In this document: positions 34,700 through 46,340 of the stretch, one piece after another
Numbering within the stretch: the stretch's first letter is position 1
Layout: every line of letters starts with the position of its first letter
NCBI GenBank assembly: GCA_002633005.1
Contig: NMRA01000053.1
Coordinates: forward strand, 246,386 to 310,385
Direction: 5' to 3'
From: Phoronis australis
Taxonomy: Eukaryota; Phoronida; Phoronidae
Length of the DNA stretch: 64,000 nucleotides
Program-made: the position numbers and the translations under genes
Notes under the pieces: model-generated
What the model was told of the DNA's origin: nothing
The model's input: only the letters and a program-made list of their open reading frames with translations
The model's database searches: none

Positions 34700-36160
34700 A
34701 TTCAGATGCTCTCATCACTGTCTACACACAATGAACATTGAAGCACATGCAGAGGCATTCTAAGCTCTAGTAAAGGAGTGTTTGCTGGTCCGTGACTCAC
34801 TGAATCTGGTTTTTTGCCACAATTTCTATGATTGTGAAATCATTTGTGCATTGTTGTGATTTGCTAAGCTGACCTCCCATTGGATGGGCATTGTTCACCA
34901 CCAGGAAACATTATGCACAGTCAGGTGTTATGAACCCACAATGTGGATAAATGGGGTAAGTTGCACTGGTTTAAATAGCGTCCACACAGTCTTCAAACCT
35001 GGGACAATTTGTTCTGGGAGCAATTTGTTCTAGGGTACGTAGGTCTGTGTGTGGATGGCACTGTGGAGAGTTGTTCACTGTACTGTGTAGTGTCAAATAA
35101 ATTGTTAATTACCCTTAAGTAACTTTGGGTGACCTAGTTAACCTATTTTCCATAACCATCATGTATAGAAAATATTCTGTCATGTGACCAGACAATGAAA
35201 TCAATCAAATCCAAGACTAATGGTAAACAAGGTTGGATTCTGTTCCTTCTTAGTGGTGAAAAAGCTTTCTATTGACCATAAGTTTGCTGTAACTATATAA
35301 ATATGACGTTCATATTAAATAGGACAGTACCAAATTACACAGCCACAGTTGAATCTTGACGTATTTTAACTAACTTACAATTGTGCAACATCCGTCAAGC
35401 GGTTCTCTAGCCTCGTTTGCGCTCCGTTAAATGGCCTCTATGGAATTCAAACTTAGGATAGAAATTTCGATTTAAAAATCTTTCTATAGATAATGAAAAT
35501 TTAGCATACATTGTCAATATTTGTAACTTGTTATAGACAAAACTTGTGATAACAATTATTGACTGCTTTCTTTTTCATTACGTAGCTGAGAAAGGCAAAA
35601 AGGATGTGACGGATTACTTTCTTGATAGGCCAAAACTTTATCAATCATCCAGTCCCATGGAACTGAATGTTTAGGTTTCTCACAATAAGAAGGCAGATCT
35701 ACTGTCTGAGTTTGGGTGGGTTGTTAAGAACTTAAATCAGACATGGGTTCACTGTGAACATTTTCAGACAAATTGTTAATGCTGTATTGGTCTCGCCATG
35801 GCACATGTGGACTATTTTATAATTTACTTGTTTCCAATATTGAGTGTGTTCTGTGGCTTGGATACCGTATTTGATATCCTGCCAGCCTTTTTGAAATATC
35901 ACTGGGAACTGCCAGCATTTAGGCAAGGTGACTTTTGGCATACATGTCATCTGATGGTTCAACTGTAAACCTCAATGACTGCTTTTATAGGAATGGTAGA
36001 TTGGGAAATGATGTAGATGACTTTATTTATGGCCATGGTATCGCTTCTCTAGAATGACGTTATGTCTAAAATATGTTCAAAGCACTTATCATACAAAGAG
36101 TGCATGAACGATAAAACCTTTTTTAAGATTTGCCCAGGTTTTAAGTACCGAATTAATTTC
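34700..36160. other. Intronic sequence, nothing recognised
   Basis: Unique-looking AT-rich sequence without splice-supported coding potential or repeat structure that I could identify. Confidence 0.4.
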
Positions 36161-36164
36161 TGAG

Positions 36165-36670
36165 TTACTTTAAGGCCTTTCGCACTGGCTCCAAAGCTTC
36201 GGTTTTGCCGATGGTCAATGGGAATGCTCAACTTGGGTCTTGACTCGTATTAGTTAACAGTGCAAATTAACTCCGGAGTAAGAGATGGATTTAACAGTGG
36301 AGTGTTGACGCTTCACTGCATTGGGAATGCATAGCTTCGATGCCACTGAAGTTATCGGCAGGGGTCACTACGTTTGCCATTATTGGCTGGTGACTGGTTA
36401 GTATCTGTTAATGTTTTGTTCTAATAATTATTATTTTGGCAGTAAGGTATTCTGTTCCAATTTGTCCTGTATTTGCTGGATTCTTTACATTATCGAAAAG
36501 TCACTGAGTGTACGCATAATGAGTACTATCTTTATTCAGATCAGCTGATACTATGCTACCTTGCAATAACTCTGCTGAATTAGTTGTCTGAAGAACTCCG
36601 AAGCTGATGAGAATGGCAGCGCTTAACTCCGCGGAAAACCACTGTTAACATCGATCAGTTTCGAGTACCT
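36165..36670. mobile_element. Possible relative of the interrupted element at 50.05-53.03 kb
   Basis: It contains taaggcctttcgcactggct near 36170, gtgttgacgcttcactg near 36301 and gcgcttaactccgcg near 36629. Similar phrases (aaggcctt-catact, gtgtcgacgcttcactg and agcgctcatactg) mark the two halves of the element at 50.05-50.22 and 52.79-53.03 kb. The match is a few short blocks, so the boundaries are approximate. Confidence 0.4.
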
Positions 36671-39639
36671 TTTGCTGATTTATTTAGTTCATGGGTAGAT
36701 GTCAACTTCTAATTTAGTTGAATGTAGCTTTTTGTATAAACAGCCTTGTTTAAGGGAATTGTCCAATCTTTCAGGTGACTTTTGTTGCAAGAATTACTCG
36801 CACATTTTCTTGAATGAACGGTAAAGTCTTACACATCTGCAATACCGCATTTGTAAGACGTTTTTTTGCTTTCATTGAGATGATTATTGTTATGTCCTTA
36901 GGAGATAAACTAAATGTCACAGCAAGAGTCTCCTAAATGTTAATGGTTTTTAAATAATGAAGTAAACCTTAGGGCTTTTGAAAGTGACAGGAATCAAAGA
37001 TGCCCTGAAGTCTTTATGCTTTCTTTGTGAGGTCTTGTGTTGTGTGGGATTGCTGTAGATTATGGTTGGGCACTCAGAGGATACCTACGGTTTAATCATG
37101 ATGATGTGCTTTTTAATCGTGATGATGTGCTTTTTAATCATGATGATGAAAACAGCAGTTATATAAAATCTCACCAATTTGTGTGTAAATTAATTGCTAG
37201 GTTTGTCCTTCATTTTTCGAAAGCTTCTAATACTGTTAGTGTTAGTTGTAAACGACCACAATTTTCAAAATATTGCCCGATAGCATTACTTTAGTGCTAT
37301 GAACTTGATAAGAAACGAGAGAATGAAATTTCACTTGTGTGTCATGATATTCTCTGAGATTTTACTGTGCAACAGCAAATCTGGTAATCCTAGGCTGTCA
37401 ACAACATCTTCATCTATTAAAAAATGTTCGAGTTGCAGACAGTGGATTTGCATTTTCGATGATAATGACGTACTGCCAACGATGGCTTTTTAAACCACCT
37501 CTCAGTCTCTTGTTTATGCGATTAATTCTTTCTCAATCTTTTCTTCTTCGCAAACTTTGTTCTTCTCGAATCTCTAAATCCTCCTCTACCTAGTAATGAG
37601 CATAAAATATCCTGCAAAGTTTAATTGATGGCATTGCATTATTTTCACATTGTGTATGCTTCACAAACAACAGACCAAGTTGCTCATAATACTTGGAACC
37701 TGCGTATGATTGATGAATCTGCCATGAGGTATAATTGCCATAAGTCAGGTATTACCTACGCAGGTACGCACGCACACTCGCATTAATTATGCACAGAACT
37801 AAAAATGCTGGTTTATGACTCAAAGGCAACACAGTGACGTCTTCTTTTCTCTTTGATATGGGAAGTACAGTAAAATTTAGCCAATTTCGGACAAAAGTAA
37901 TTGCCAAAATTGTCCATTTTTCATTTTTCAATGGCTTTTAATGATGTGAATATTCATTTTTTCAAAAATATTGTTTAATGGCAGCAACTGTGTGGTTAAC
38001 AATTTTGTGACATTGAAAGAGTGTAGGCCAGACAAAAACGTTCAAGCTTGTTATAAGAATTTTCTGTAAACAGTTCCCCGAATATAGGCCCACAGACCAA
38101 ATTCGGAAATTTGTCAAAAGGCAGAAATGAGTCTTCTTTGGGAGCCACAATTGATATGTTTACAGTTTCTAAAGTTTCTCAAAATGAACAGTTTTGGTGA
38201 GCGTCAAACATTAAAGATGAGGGCTATCACGAAGCAGGACATTTATTTCATCAATTTTTGGCTTATCTATGAAATAAATATAATTATGTATATAAAGTTA
38301 ATGATATGTGCCTTAGGACTTACATGTTATTTTTTGTTTTTGTTATTTTTGTTGCTTCTGTGTGATTGTCGAGACTTATCACTATATATTTCTTGCATTG
38401 AAATAATGTTAGTATAAAGCATGGCAACATTTGGCACATGGATGCTACCTACGCCCCAATATAAGTGTAGAAAGAGTAGCAGATAGATCAGAAATGATGT
38501 CAAAACACTGATGTCGTGGTAGAGTAGCTGTTTGGATATAAAATCTCCTATTACCCTACTAAATGTCAAGAGGCATGCATATTTATCAAATTTCCAAAAG
38601 AAAGTGTGTACTGTTCCTTTTGTATCTCTTTTTTCAACATCATGTATTGAACTCAACATACATTTGATGAATACAATGAACTGAACTCTCAAATGCACCT
38701 CAGTAGGTCTTTAAATCTTGAACACACCTCACTGGATATCAGGTATTTAGGTCACATGTTCAGTTACATTGAATGAAAATATGAGTGCACTCCTATTGCA
38801 TTTTATTGATTCCCTGTGCTTACATCCTTGTTTCGTAACCATATTTATATGCACTAAATTGTGGACTTTTCAGCACACCGGCAGGTTGCTTCGCACATGT
38901 ACAAGCCTCTATATTACGAAATTCTTCAATTTACTGTACTCTTCTGAGTTATAGTCTATGTTCATCTAAGTGCTCACTTCACAATTTTCTCACTTTTAAG
39001 GACCCATGGGTGATTAATGGAGGCTTTTTGTTCCTTAAAACACCATACCATTATGAATGTACCCTCAGGTACACAACACACAAGCAGCATGTTGATAGCT
39101 TTCTGCCCATTTTTTAATTGTACGCAAAGTGGATTGCATATTTCATCCCTGGCTATTAATTACCAATTGTGGTAAACACCAACCCTTCTTTTAAGAAAAT
39201 TGCTTGTAAATCATTGTCAACCGTAGGGACCATTGCACTTTTGAAGCTTTGTCCTATGTCTTGTCACAGCAAGGATATTCGTCGGTGAGTTGCAAAATTT
39301 GGACTGCGAACGAAAGGATAAAGTTTTGCGCGTAGATTTATCTCCCTTGACATAACCTTCAATGATTTTGATAACAATCATGCAACAGGTGAGTTCTAGA
39401 AAAGTCGTGAATAGTTCTTCAACATGCATTTTCTTATAGTTCAGGTTACATTCTTAGCGGTAGCTACTCGAATGCGCGTGTTGATTGGAGAGTGCTGATT
39501 CTACTTAGGCATTGGCAAAAGCCTTGTGACCAGTTTTTTACCTCTAGAAAGGGTTTACGTAGAAATCTTACAACATTACCTCATAAAAATGTTGCATTGG
39601 CTGCTATTTCGAATGACTTTACTATCTGCCAAGTCATTT
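36671..39639. other. Intronic sequence with a small 21 bp tandem repeat
   Basis: Three 21 bp units (tttaatcatgatgatgtgct type) lie at about 37090-37150. Otherwise no feature was recognised in this 3 kb. Confidence 0.4.
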
Positions 39640-39793
39640 TCAGACTCTGTTGATATAAAACTCAGTGTCCAGAATTTGAGAAATATAATGAACATCAAAA
39701 TCGCCCATGTCCATGTCTTCAGATTCATTTGCTGGTGGAATATCTTAGTTCCAAATTTTAGGGAGTCTCCCAAATTGGAGAACTTTTACCATA
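39640..39793 (-). mobile_element. MITE fragment (copy 4, inverted, partial)
   Basis: Reverse complement of the left end of the 380 bp MITE: in minus orientation it reads ggtaaaagttctccaatttg, then gacatgggcgattttgatgt as in the 30381 copy. The right half is missing. Confidence 0.6.
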
Positions 39794-39849
39794 AGAAATT
39801 GAAGTGTTGTTTACTAAATCAAGTTATTTTTCAAATTGTTTAGCTTCTG

Positions 39850-40130
39850 AAATTGAATTTCTCATTAAAAAGTTGGGTTAGGGTTATTTTTACCCAAAGA
39901 AATACAATATAATTTTTCATAAGTAGATGCATTAGGTTTTTGGTTCTCTGGTACCCGTTTCACCTGTTTTAGTAACTTAGAGCAGTGTTTGACAATTGGC
40001 TGTCTAGATATGATGCCGGACGAAAAACCACCAGAATGCTTTACCATCTACTTGATTTCTGATCGCGCTAAGGCAAACTCTTTTCAAACTGACAAGGAAA
40101 TTTTACTGTGCTTGCCATATTTAATATGGT
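39850..40130. repeat. Dispersed repeat (family with 54830 and 62755)
   Basis: Shares ordered blocks with 54830-55040 and 62755-62970: aaaaagtt-ggttagg, tttacccaaagaaatacaat, tagatgcat-aggttt, tggtacc-gtt and ttttagtaact. Same orientation in all three. No termini or coding capacity were seen. Confidence 0.5.
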
Positions 40131-41590
40131 TACTGGTAATTAAGCTTTCCCAAAGAGTTTCTCCACCAGACTAAATTTTACACTGGCCTGACTTATCCCA
40201 TGTTCTGAAGAGGTGTAAATTCAATACAGTAGTAGATTTAGTCTGGTAGTAAACCACTGTTCCCCCTTCCAATCAGTAAAGAATGTTTTGCTGGGGAGGT
40301 AAAGTTTCACTAAAAAAGCATTTATATACAGTTTACCTGCATATTGTAGATTTGATAACACTAGCTCTGTTGACTGACACCTATCCAATTGCTGGAGTGA
40401 TGATCATGACTCATAGTGATTATTTTTAGTTGTGAAACAGATGTTTCTATTGGGTATGTTAATAGCCTATCTGCATACAGCTACCTCCTTTGAAAATACA
40501 ACAGGTAACAGTCAAACATCAGTGGGGGTTCCCCTTTTTTGACACAACAGTTATTGCAGTGACTGTTTCTTCTACATTATAAACATATAATTCTACAGTA
40601 TGTCTTGGTGTTAAAGTGGCACACAATGTGTAGAACATTATTCAAAGTGATTCTCTGCCACTGAAACAAAAGTCAAACTGTTCACCGGGTATTTTTTCGG
40701 TTGGTTAGTAAAAAATTTGAATTTCTGTTGATGTCAAAGCATTTTTCCTTCAGTTTCTGATTAAAAAAAAACGATCTGTCAAGTGCGATTTCAAACCTCA
40801 GCCAGCCAGTTCGAATTCTTTGAGCACATGCATGCGAATATATTATTGGGGGCGGAAAATTTTAAAACTGTATTGGCATGAAAGAGTTTTTATTTCGTTT
40901 GTATTTCAAAAATAGCGAATCTGACGATTTTTTCTAGAAATTTTTGCAACTTTCATAATAACTCTCGCGTTAGCATCGCCATAGGTAGATTCGCCATGAT
41001 CTGTTTAAGTGGTATTTTTTTACATATTTTGTTGTTCTAGGTTTCTTTAAGAGCTGCTCAAATAATATAATGGCAGATTTTTTAACCTAACAGTAAGCCA
41101 ACAAATTACATTTGCTTGTCAAATTAGTCCAAGTTGTTCTTAGATGCCATAAACGTTGACTCATTAGGATTCAATGTATTGTAATCTGAATGAATAATGA
41201 AGTATTTTGGACAAAAATAATTGAGAAATTTGACAAAATGAAATTCCATGACTTGGTAATCTTGTGTCATGAACAGAATTTTGTCAGTGGCATCACTTGA
41301 TCATAAAAGCTGATCTGACAACCACGTATGTGCCTTGATTGTTGATGACACAGTCTTTCATGAATGTCACTGATCATTCAAACACAAACTCAACTGATGT
41401 GTCTCTTCCAGTGATACAAAGTCAAGTATCACTCTCCCCCATGCAATCTGAGAACAAAGATACCATCACCTAAATGAGCAGGGCTGGTACTGACCTTACC
41501 AATTTTTAGAAAGAAGTTAGATGAAACTCGCATTTTTCTACGTTCTTTGAAGCTGATTTAAGAGTAGAAAGTATAAAAATGTAATTGCTG

Positions 41591-42948
41591 TGCCGTATTC
41601 ACCCTAATGAGCGCCATGCCCCTATAAGCACCCTCCACGCGTTTTCAGACTTTGCTAAAATAAGCGCCCAGTCCACGAACGCCGTGTACATGTGAAAAAT
41701 GTCTTACCTACAGTTTTAAAATTCTACAGTAACGTCTTCAATTTATCAATAAAATCCGGCAGTCCTGAAAAAATCATTGTGCGTGGAATTTGTAGACCGC
41801 GAGCCTCGCCACTATGTCCGTATTTAGCCGTGACTATACACTTCAAAATTATGCCGTGCTTCAAAAAGAACGCAGAAGTTTTGCTGATCTTGTGAGGGAC
41901 GTGTCTTATTACGGTCTGGCCTTTCAGAACAGACGAAGTGTACTTGAGGGATTGCATTGTATCTTTCTCGTACAGATCTTCTCCCTGAACAGGAATCCAA
42001 ATTTCTGTGTATATGTGAAAACTGCAAATCGAAGACTAGTAAAAACTTGACCTTTGTTAAAAGCACGTGGCCAGGAAGCTTGTGCTACATTAGTACCTGT
42101 CATCAAAGATTAGTCGTCGGGAATTATCTATTCATGAAACGGGTAGCATAGCATCGGCAAGAAATAAATACTGGCACTTATTTCCAAACGTTTTTAATAC
42201 CGTAAAAAACATTTGCGTTATTTGTAGGAGGAATTATTAAATTAATCGTAATTGGTGTTTTTAAATTCAAAATGACCCACTGATAGTGAACACTTCCGCA
42301 CCCTTACACCCCCCTGAAAAATAACTGTCAGACTGTCACGCATCCAGTCACCCGGCGACTGAGACAATTCTCAAACGTTTTGAGATCAACAAGTGCTAAA
42401 CAAAACACGTTCTGCTTTACTGCTTGTGTTAATTTCTTTAATTGTACACCTAGATGATTACATCGCGTTTACTCTGGCAATTGAACTCTGATGACATGCA
42501 CGAGCTCGCTCACACAATACGCAGACGAACTTCAAAAGAAGCGTCATGTGACAACAACGTGTGTTCGGCCATAGATTTTTCTCGAGTTGTGGCTGGGGTC
42601 CGATGTAGCGCAGATTTGGACTTAATATGCAGTTAATCCCAACTCCACAGGAAATTAAAAATCTTAGGGAAGCTATTTTGAAAACTTAAGGACTTCAGGC
42701 AATTTGTTGAGTCGAAACTATATTTCTACTTAAGAATTCAAGTTGACCTATTGGCGATCGCGAGGCAGCAACGCATAAGTCGGTGAGTTTTTGCACTGGG
42801 ATTTTCTGAAAAATGCTCATAATTTAACAAGAAAGTTTGATAGCAATGCACTGCAGTTTTGTAGAAACTGTCATAGGTTACAGATTCGTCACAGAGCGTA
42901 AATTTGATGATTTCTAGCTTACGATTTTACCTGTTTCGGAGACTGGTT
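41591..42948. mobile_element. Second copy of the 1.49 kb inverted-repeat transposon, one end lost
   Basis: Inverse copy of 22472-23957. It begins tgccgtattcaccctaatga, with gcgccatgcccctataagca and tccacgcgttttcagacttt inside, and runs to cctgtttcggagactggttt, which corresponds to about 90 bp inside the other end. The last inverted repeat is missing, so this copy is truncated. Stops and indels are frequent relative to the first copy. Confidence 0.75.
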
Positions 42949-43111
42949 TTCATGCAGGCTCTTTTCTTGACTGTTTTGTGACAACTTACATCACTTGCCA
43001 GAAACTGTTGTTGTTACCATTGCCATGATGTGGCCATAACTCTTAATGTGTAAATATTTTCACCTCTAAACTATTTAGAAAAGCAACTTTAACTATCCAT
43101 AGCTTCGGAGC

Positions 43112-43199
43112 AATCTTGAGTAAAAACAATTTAAGGTTATGTAATACCCAAGAAAATCTTGAGTAAAAACAATTTAAGGTTATGTAATACCCAAGAAAA
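43112..43199. repeat. 43 bp tandem duplication, two perfect units
   Basis: The unit beginning aatcttgagtaaaaacaatt is repeated at 43112 and 43155 without a difference, indicating a very recent duplication or replication slippage. Confidence 0.85.
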
Positions 43200-43519
43200 G
43201 TGTTCAAAGTTGGCTGACTTTGGAACATCCTACCTCAGAAATGGCTGATCGGACCCCTTTGGACTTTCAGATACCATGCTGAATATACACTGTTCTCCAA
43301 AACTCTATTATTAGTAATTGTTTTTTTTATAATATTACACTTTTGCATGAGGGGTAACAAAAATTATTATTTATTATTTTAATGGAAAATCTCAAGTTTT
43401 CATAAAATGATAACGTAATGCTAATTTAGAAAACTCCAAAAGCGTTTTCGAGAGAGCATCATATCATACAAAAGTTTGTCATATCATTGAGGCCTTTGTT
43501 TTGCCATGAATGAACCTTT

Positions 43520-44260
43520 CTTTTTGCTACTTGGACATTACTTGGGTGCAGAACCAGTGTTGTCACTATCAGCACCACAACCTCTCTCATGTCCAAACAG
43601 CTGCATTCTGTCAATTGCATCTCTATTCTCCCTTGGCTCTACCTCTCTAAGCGCTCCGAGAATCTCTCTCTCTCCCAATCTGAGGGCGCCCTGTATCGAT
43701 GCATTTCCCGCTTACTTGTCAGCTTTCTCCGGCATTTCTGGCGACCCCGGCATGCCCAGGGGGAGAATATCCAAGTCAGCTTTCTCAATCCACTGTTTTG
43801 TAAATGCAGCAGCCACACGGGTTTGAGATATCCCTTTTCGATTTTTCTCAGCATGCTCTGAGAGTCTGTCACAATAACTGCACACGTGTGCGTGCTTTCC
43901 TGTAGCCATGCAACTGCCTTTTCAGCAGCAACCTGCTCCATCTTCATACTAGATGTTGTGAGCTCATATGCCTCACCATTTTCCGCTACTATTATGCCAT
44001 CCACATTGACTACATACCCCCATCCAGATCTTTCTCCTCTTTTAACCGATCCATCAGTGTACACCACAGCAACTCCGTCACTACAATTTTCATAGACCAG
44101 CTCAAGAACTTCACTGTTAACTGCACAAGCCGCCCTATCACGACACTCTCCACCCATAGTAATGACAACCCTGGTGAATCTGCTGCTTTGTCATCTTCCT
44201 TCATATACCGTTCTCCTCTGCAAACCAGATCCAGCTCACACACTCTTTCTACTGTGATTT
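43520..44260 (-). mobile_element. LINE fragment with frameshifted RNase H domain
   Basis: On the minus strand, 44157-43639 encodes an RNase HI fold: VVYTDGSVKRGERSGWGYVV (first Asp), then ELTTSSMKMEQVAAEKAVAW (Glu), then VIVTDSQSMLRKI (second Asp). Beyond this the matching frame shifts; the continuation FTKQWIEKADLDI and the AD-containing EKADK motif are in another frame (about 43712-43800). RNase H domains of this kind sit at the end of ORF2 in I- and related LINE clades. No reverse transcriptase was seen upstream. It is a broken 5'-truncated copy. Confidence 0.75.
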
Positions 44261-45986
44261 CTTTTTGCTAAATTGTATTAAAACACATAGTCATGTGACC
44301 CAATTAATGACAGGCTGGTATCAAGTCAAAAATCCAGTTTTGTAGATAGTTGACTGAATACACATACTTGTCGATGATTTCCATCATACCCTTAGTTTCA
44401 AATCTTAGTTGGTGATCCAGCTGTAGGCCAGGCACAACACTTCTCACAATTTTGGAGAAGATAAAATCATAAAAATTACTGATATCATTTTATGTTAGGT
44501 AGACTGTACTGGGAACCTCGCAAAATGTCGTATGTAGGTTTATCCTCACTCCATAATATGAGTCTTGGGTTTTTAAGCCCTGAAGTATTATTGATATGAT
44601 CCTAATCTTATATGACCAGATGCTTTGTGTTGTTCTTGTAATTCCCTTTGATTCATTTGTTTTTTTTTATTGCCTGAAGGTGTCTAGTTCATTTTGTTGA
44701 TGAAATCATAATGCTGTTCATGGGTATACCACACGGTGATCCTGGTTTGATCTAAATCCCTGTTGTGATCATATTTGTTCATTATTGTTTATGTTAAGCA
44801 CCTGATCTTTCTTGTTTTCTAACAGCTTTGAGTCTCTCACAAATTACCATGAAGTCTAGATATAGAGCCTTAATTTTGAAAAGGTGCTCGATTTTACTAG
44901 CAGGTGGTGTTGTCCATGAATTAGGTAAAGGGACTTCTGAGTTATCAATCACCCTCACCACTGTATACTATTCAACATGTAAGTAGCGGGAAATGTCACA
45001 TGATGAACGTGGGAAACATAAATTGTTTTCATTTTTTATCATTTTTATCCTTTTTATTTCTATGCTATAACTTTATCTTGACAATGTTTTGAGAAATTGT
45101 GGCCCCATACAACAATGTTAGCCGAGAAGCATTTAAAAGTGAAAAAAGCATAAATTTTGGCCTACTAATTGTTTCTGACATTGGTGACATTACTTCAACC
45201 ACACTGTGATTTTATTTTTGTGAGTAAAGAATAGCTTTGATGAATTTAAGCTATAGCCCAAGTGGATCACATGAGAATAGAAGGGTATTATGCATTACTT
45301 GTAGCTCACGATGATCACAAGCAGGAGAAATGAGTTTGTGATAGCATTTTTTGAAATAATTATGGCGCTGATTTTTAAAACTTAAATAAGAGCATTGATT
45401 TTTGTGTTTTATACAGGAAGTTTATGACCCAAAACATTACCGTTTAGTAAGTAAAAATGTAATATGTTACAACTCTCGTTTGTAATGGCTTGTCAGCACA
45501 ATTGCTTTTTCTTGTTTCTATGGTAACCAAGTGATGTTAAAAGTGTTTCCTTGTTATGGCTTTTCCTTGAAATCGTGAATAATATCAACTTGAGGTGTGT
45601 AAGATGCGTGTGTCACAGACCTGCTCTACAAAGCTAAGCTATGCACTTCCTTGATTTATTATGATCGGGAAACTTACCTATTGTGGACACTTCCATTTCT
45701 CAGGGGTAATGGTGCATTTGTTAGTGGCTCTTGATTTTGAGAAATTAGTCTTGAACTCAAAAAATCGCTGTGGCACCATTAGTTTTCTTATTTTTGTATT
45801 CATTTTCAGTAAATTCACTTTGCAACGTGTGGAGTTGTTTTTGTTACAGCCTTCATTTACTCATTAACATGGTTGGGTTCTTTTGATCTTTTCTCGACCA
45901 TATTTTGTTTTATCCCACATTATTGATGGGGCGCTGCTGCGTGGTTATAATTCAGTAAAAATGCAGTACCTGGAAAATGGGTACCT

Positions 45987-46340
45987 GAGACAATACCGAA
46001 TTATGAGACACTCTACCTAAGACCAATGCCTAGTGATAAGACACTGCTCATGATAATATTGAGTGATGAGACACTTTATCTAAGGCCAGTACACTGACTG
46101 ATGAGAACCTAAAAAACCAATACCGAATGATGAGACATTCTACTCAAGACCAATACCAAGTGATGAGATACTCTCCCTCAGACCAGTAGCGAGTGGTGAG
46201 ACATTCTAGAATAAGACCAATACTGAATGATGAGACATTGTACCTGAGACCAATACCGAGTGATGAGACAGTCTACCTCAGACCAGTAGAACTGTATGCT
46301 AAGACCACTATCTAAAGATGAGACATTGAGACACTCTACC
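45987..46340. repeat. 33 bp satellite array
   Basis: About ten units of the type gaccaataccgagtgatgag plus acattctacct. In the right half the landmark tgatgagaca falls at 46128, 46161, 46194, 46228 and 46261, a 33 bp period; the left half is less regular. Units contain stops in all frames, so the array is non-coding. Confidence 0.85.
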
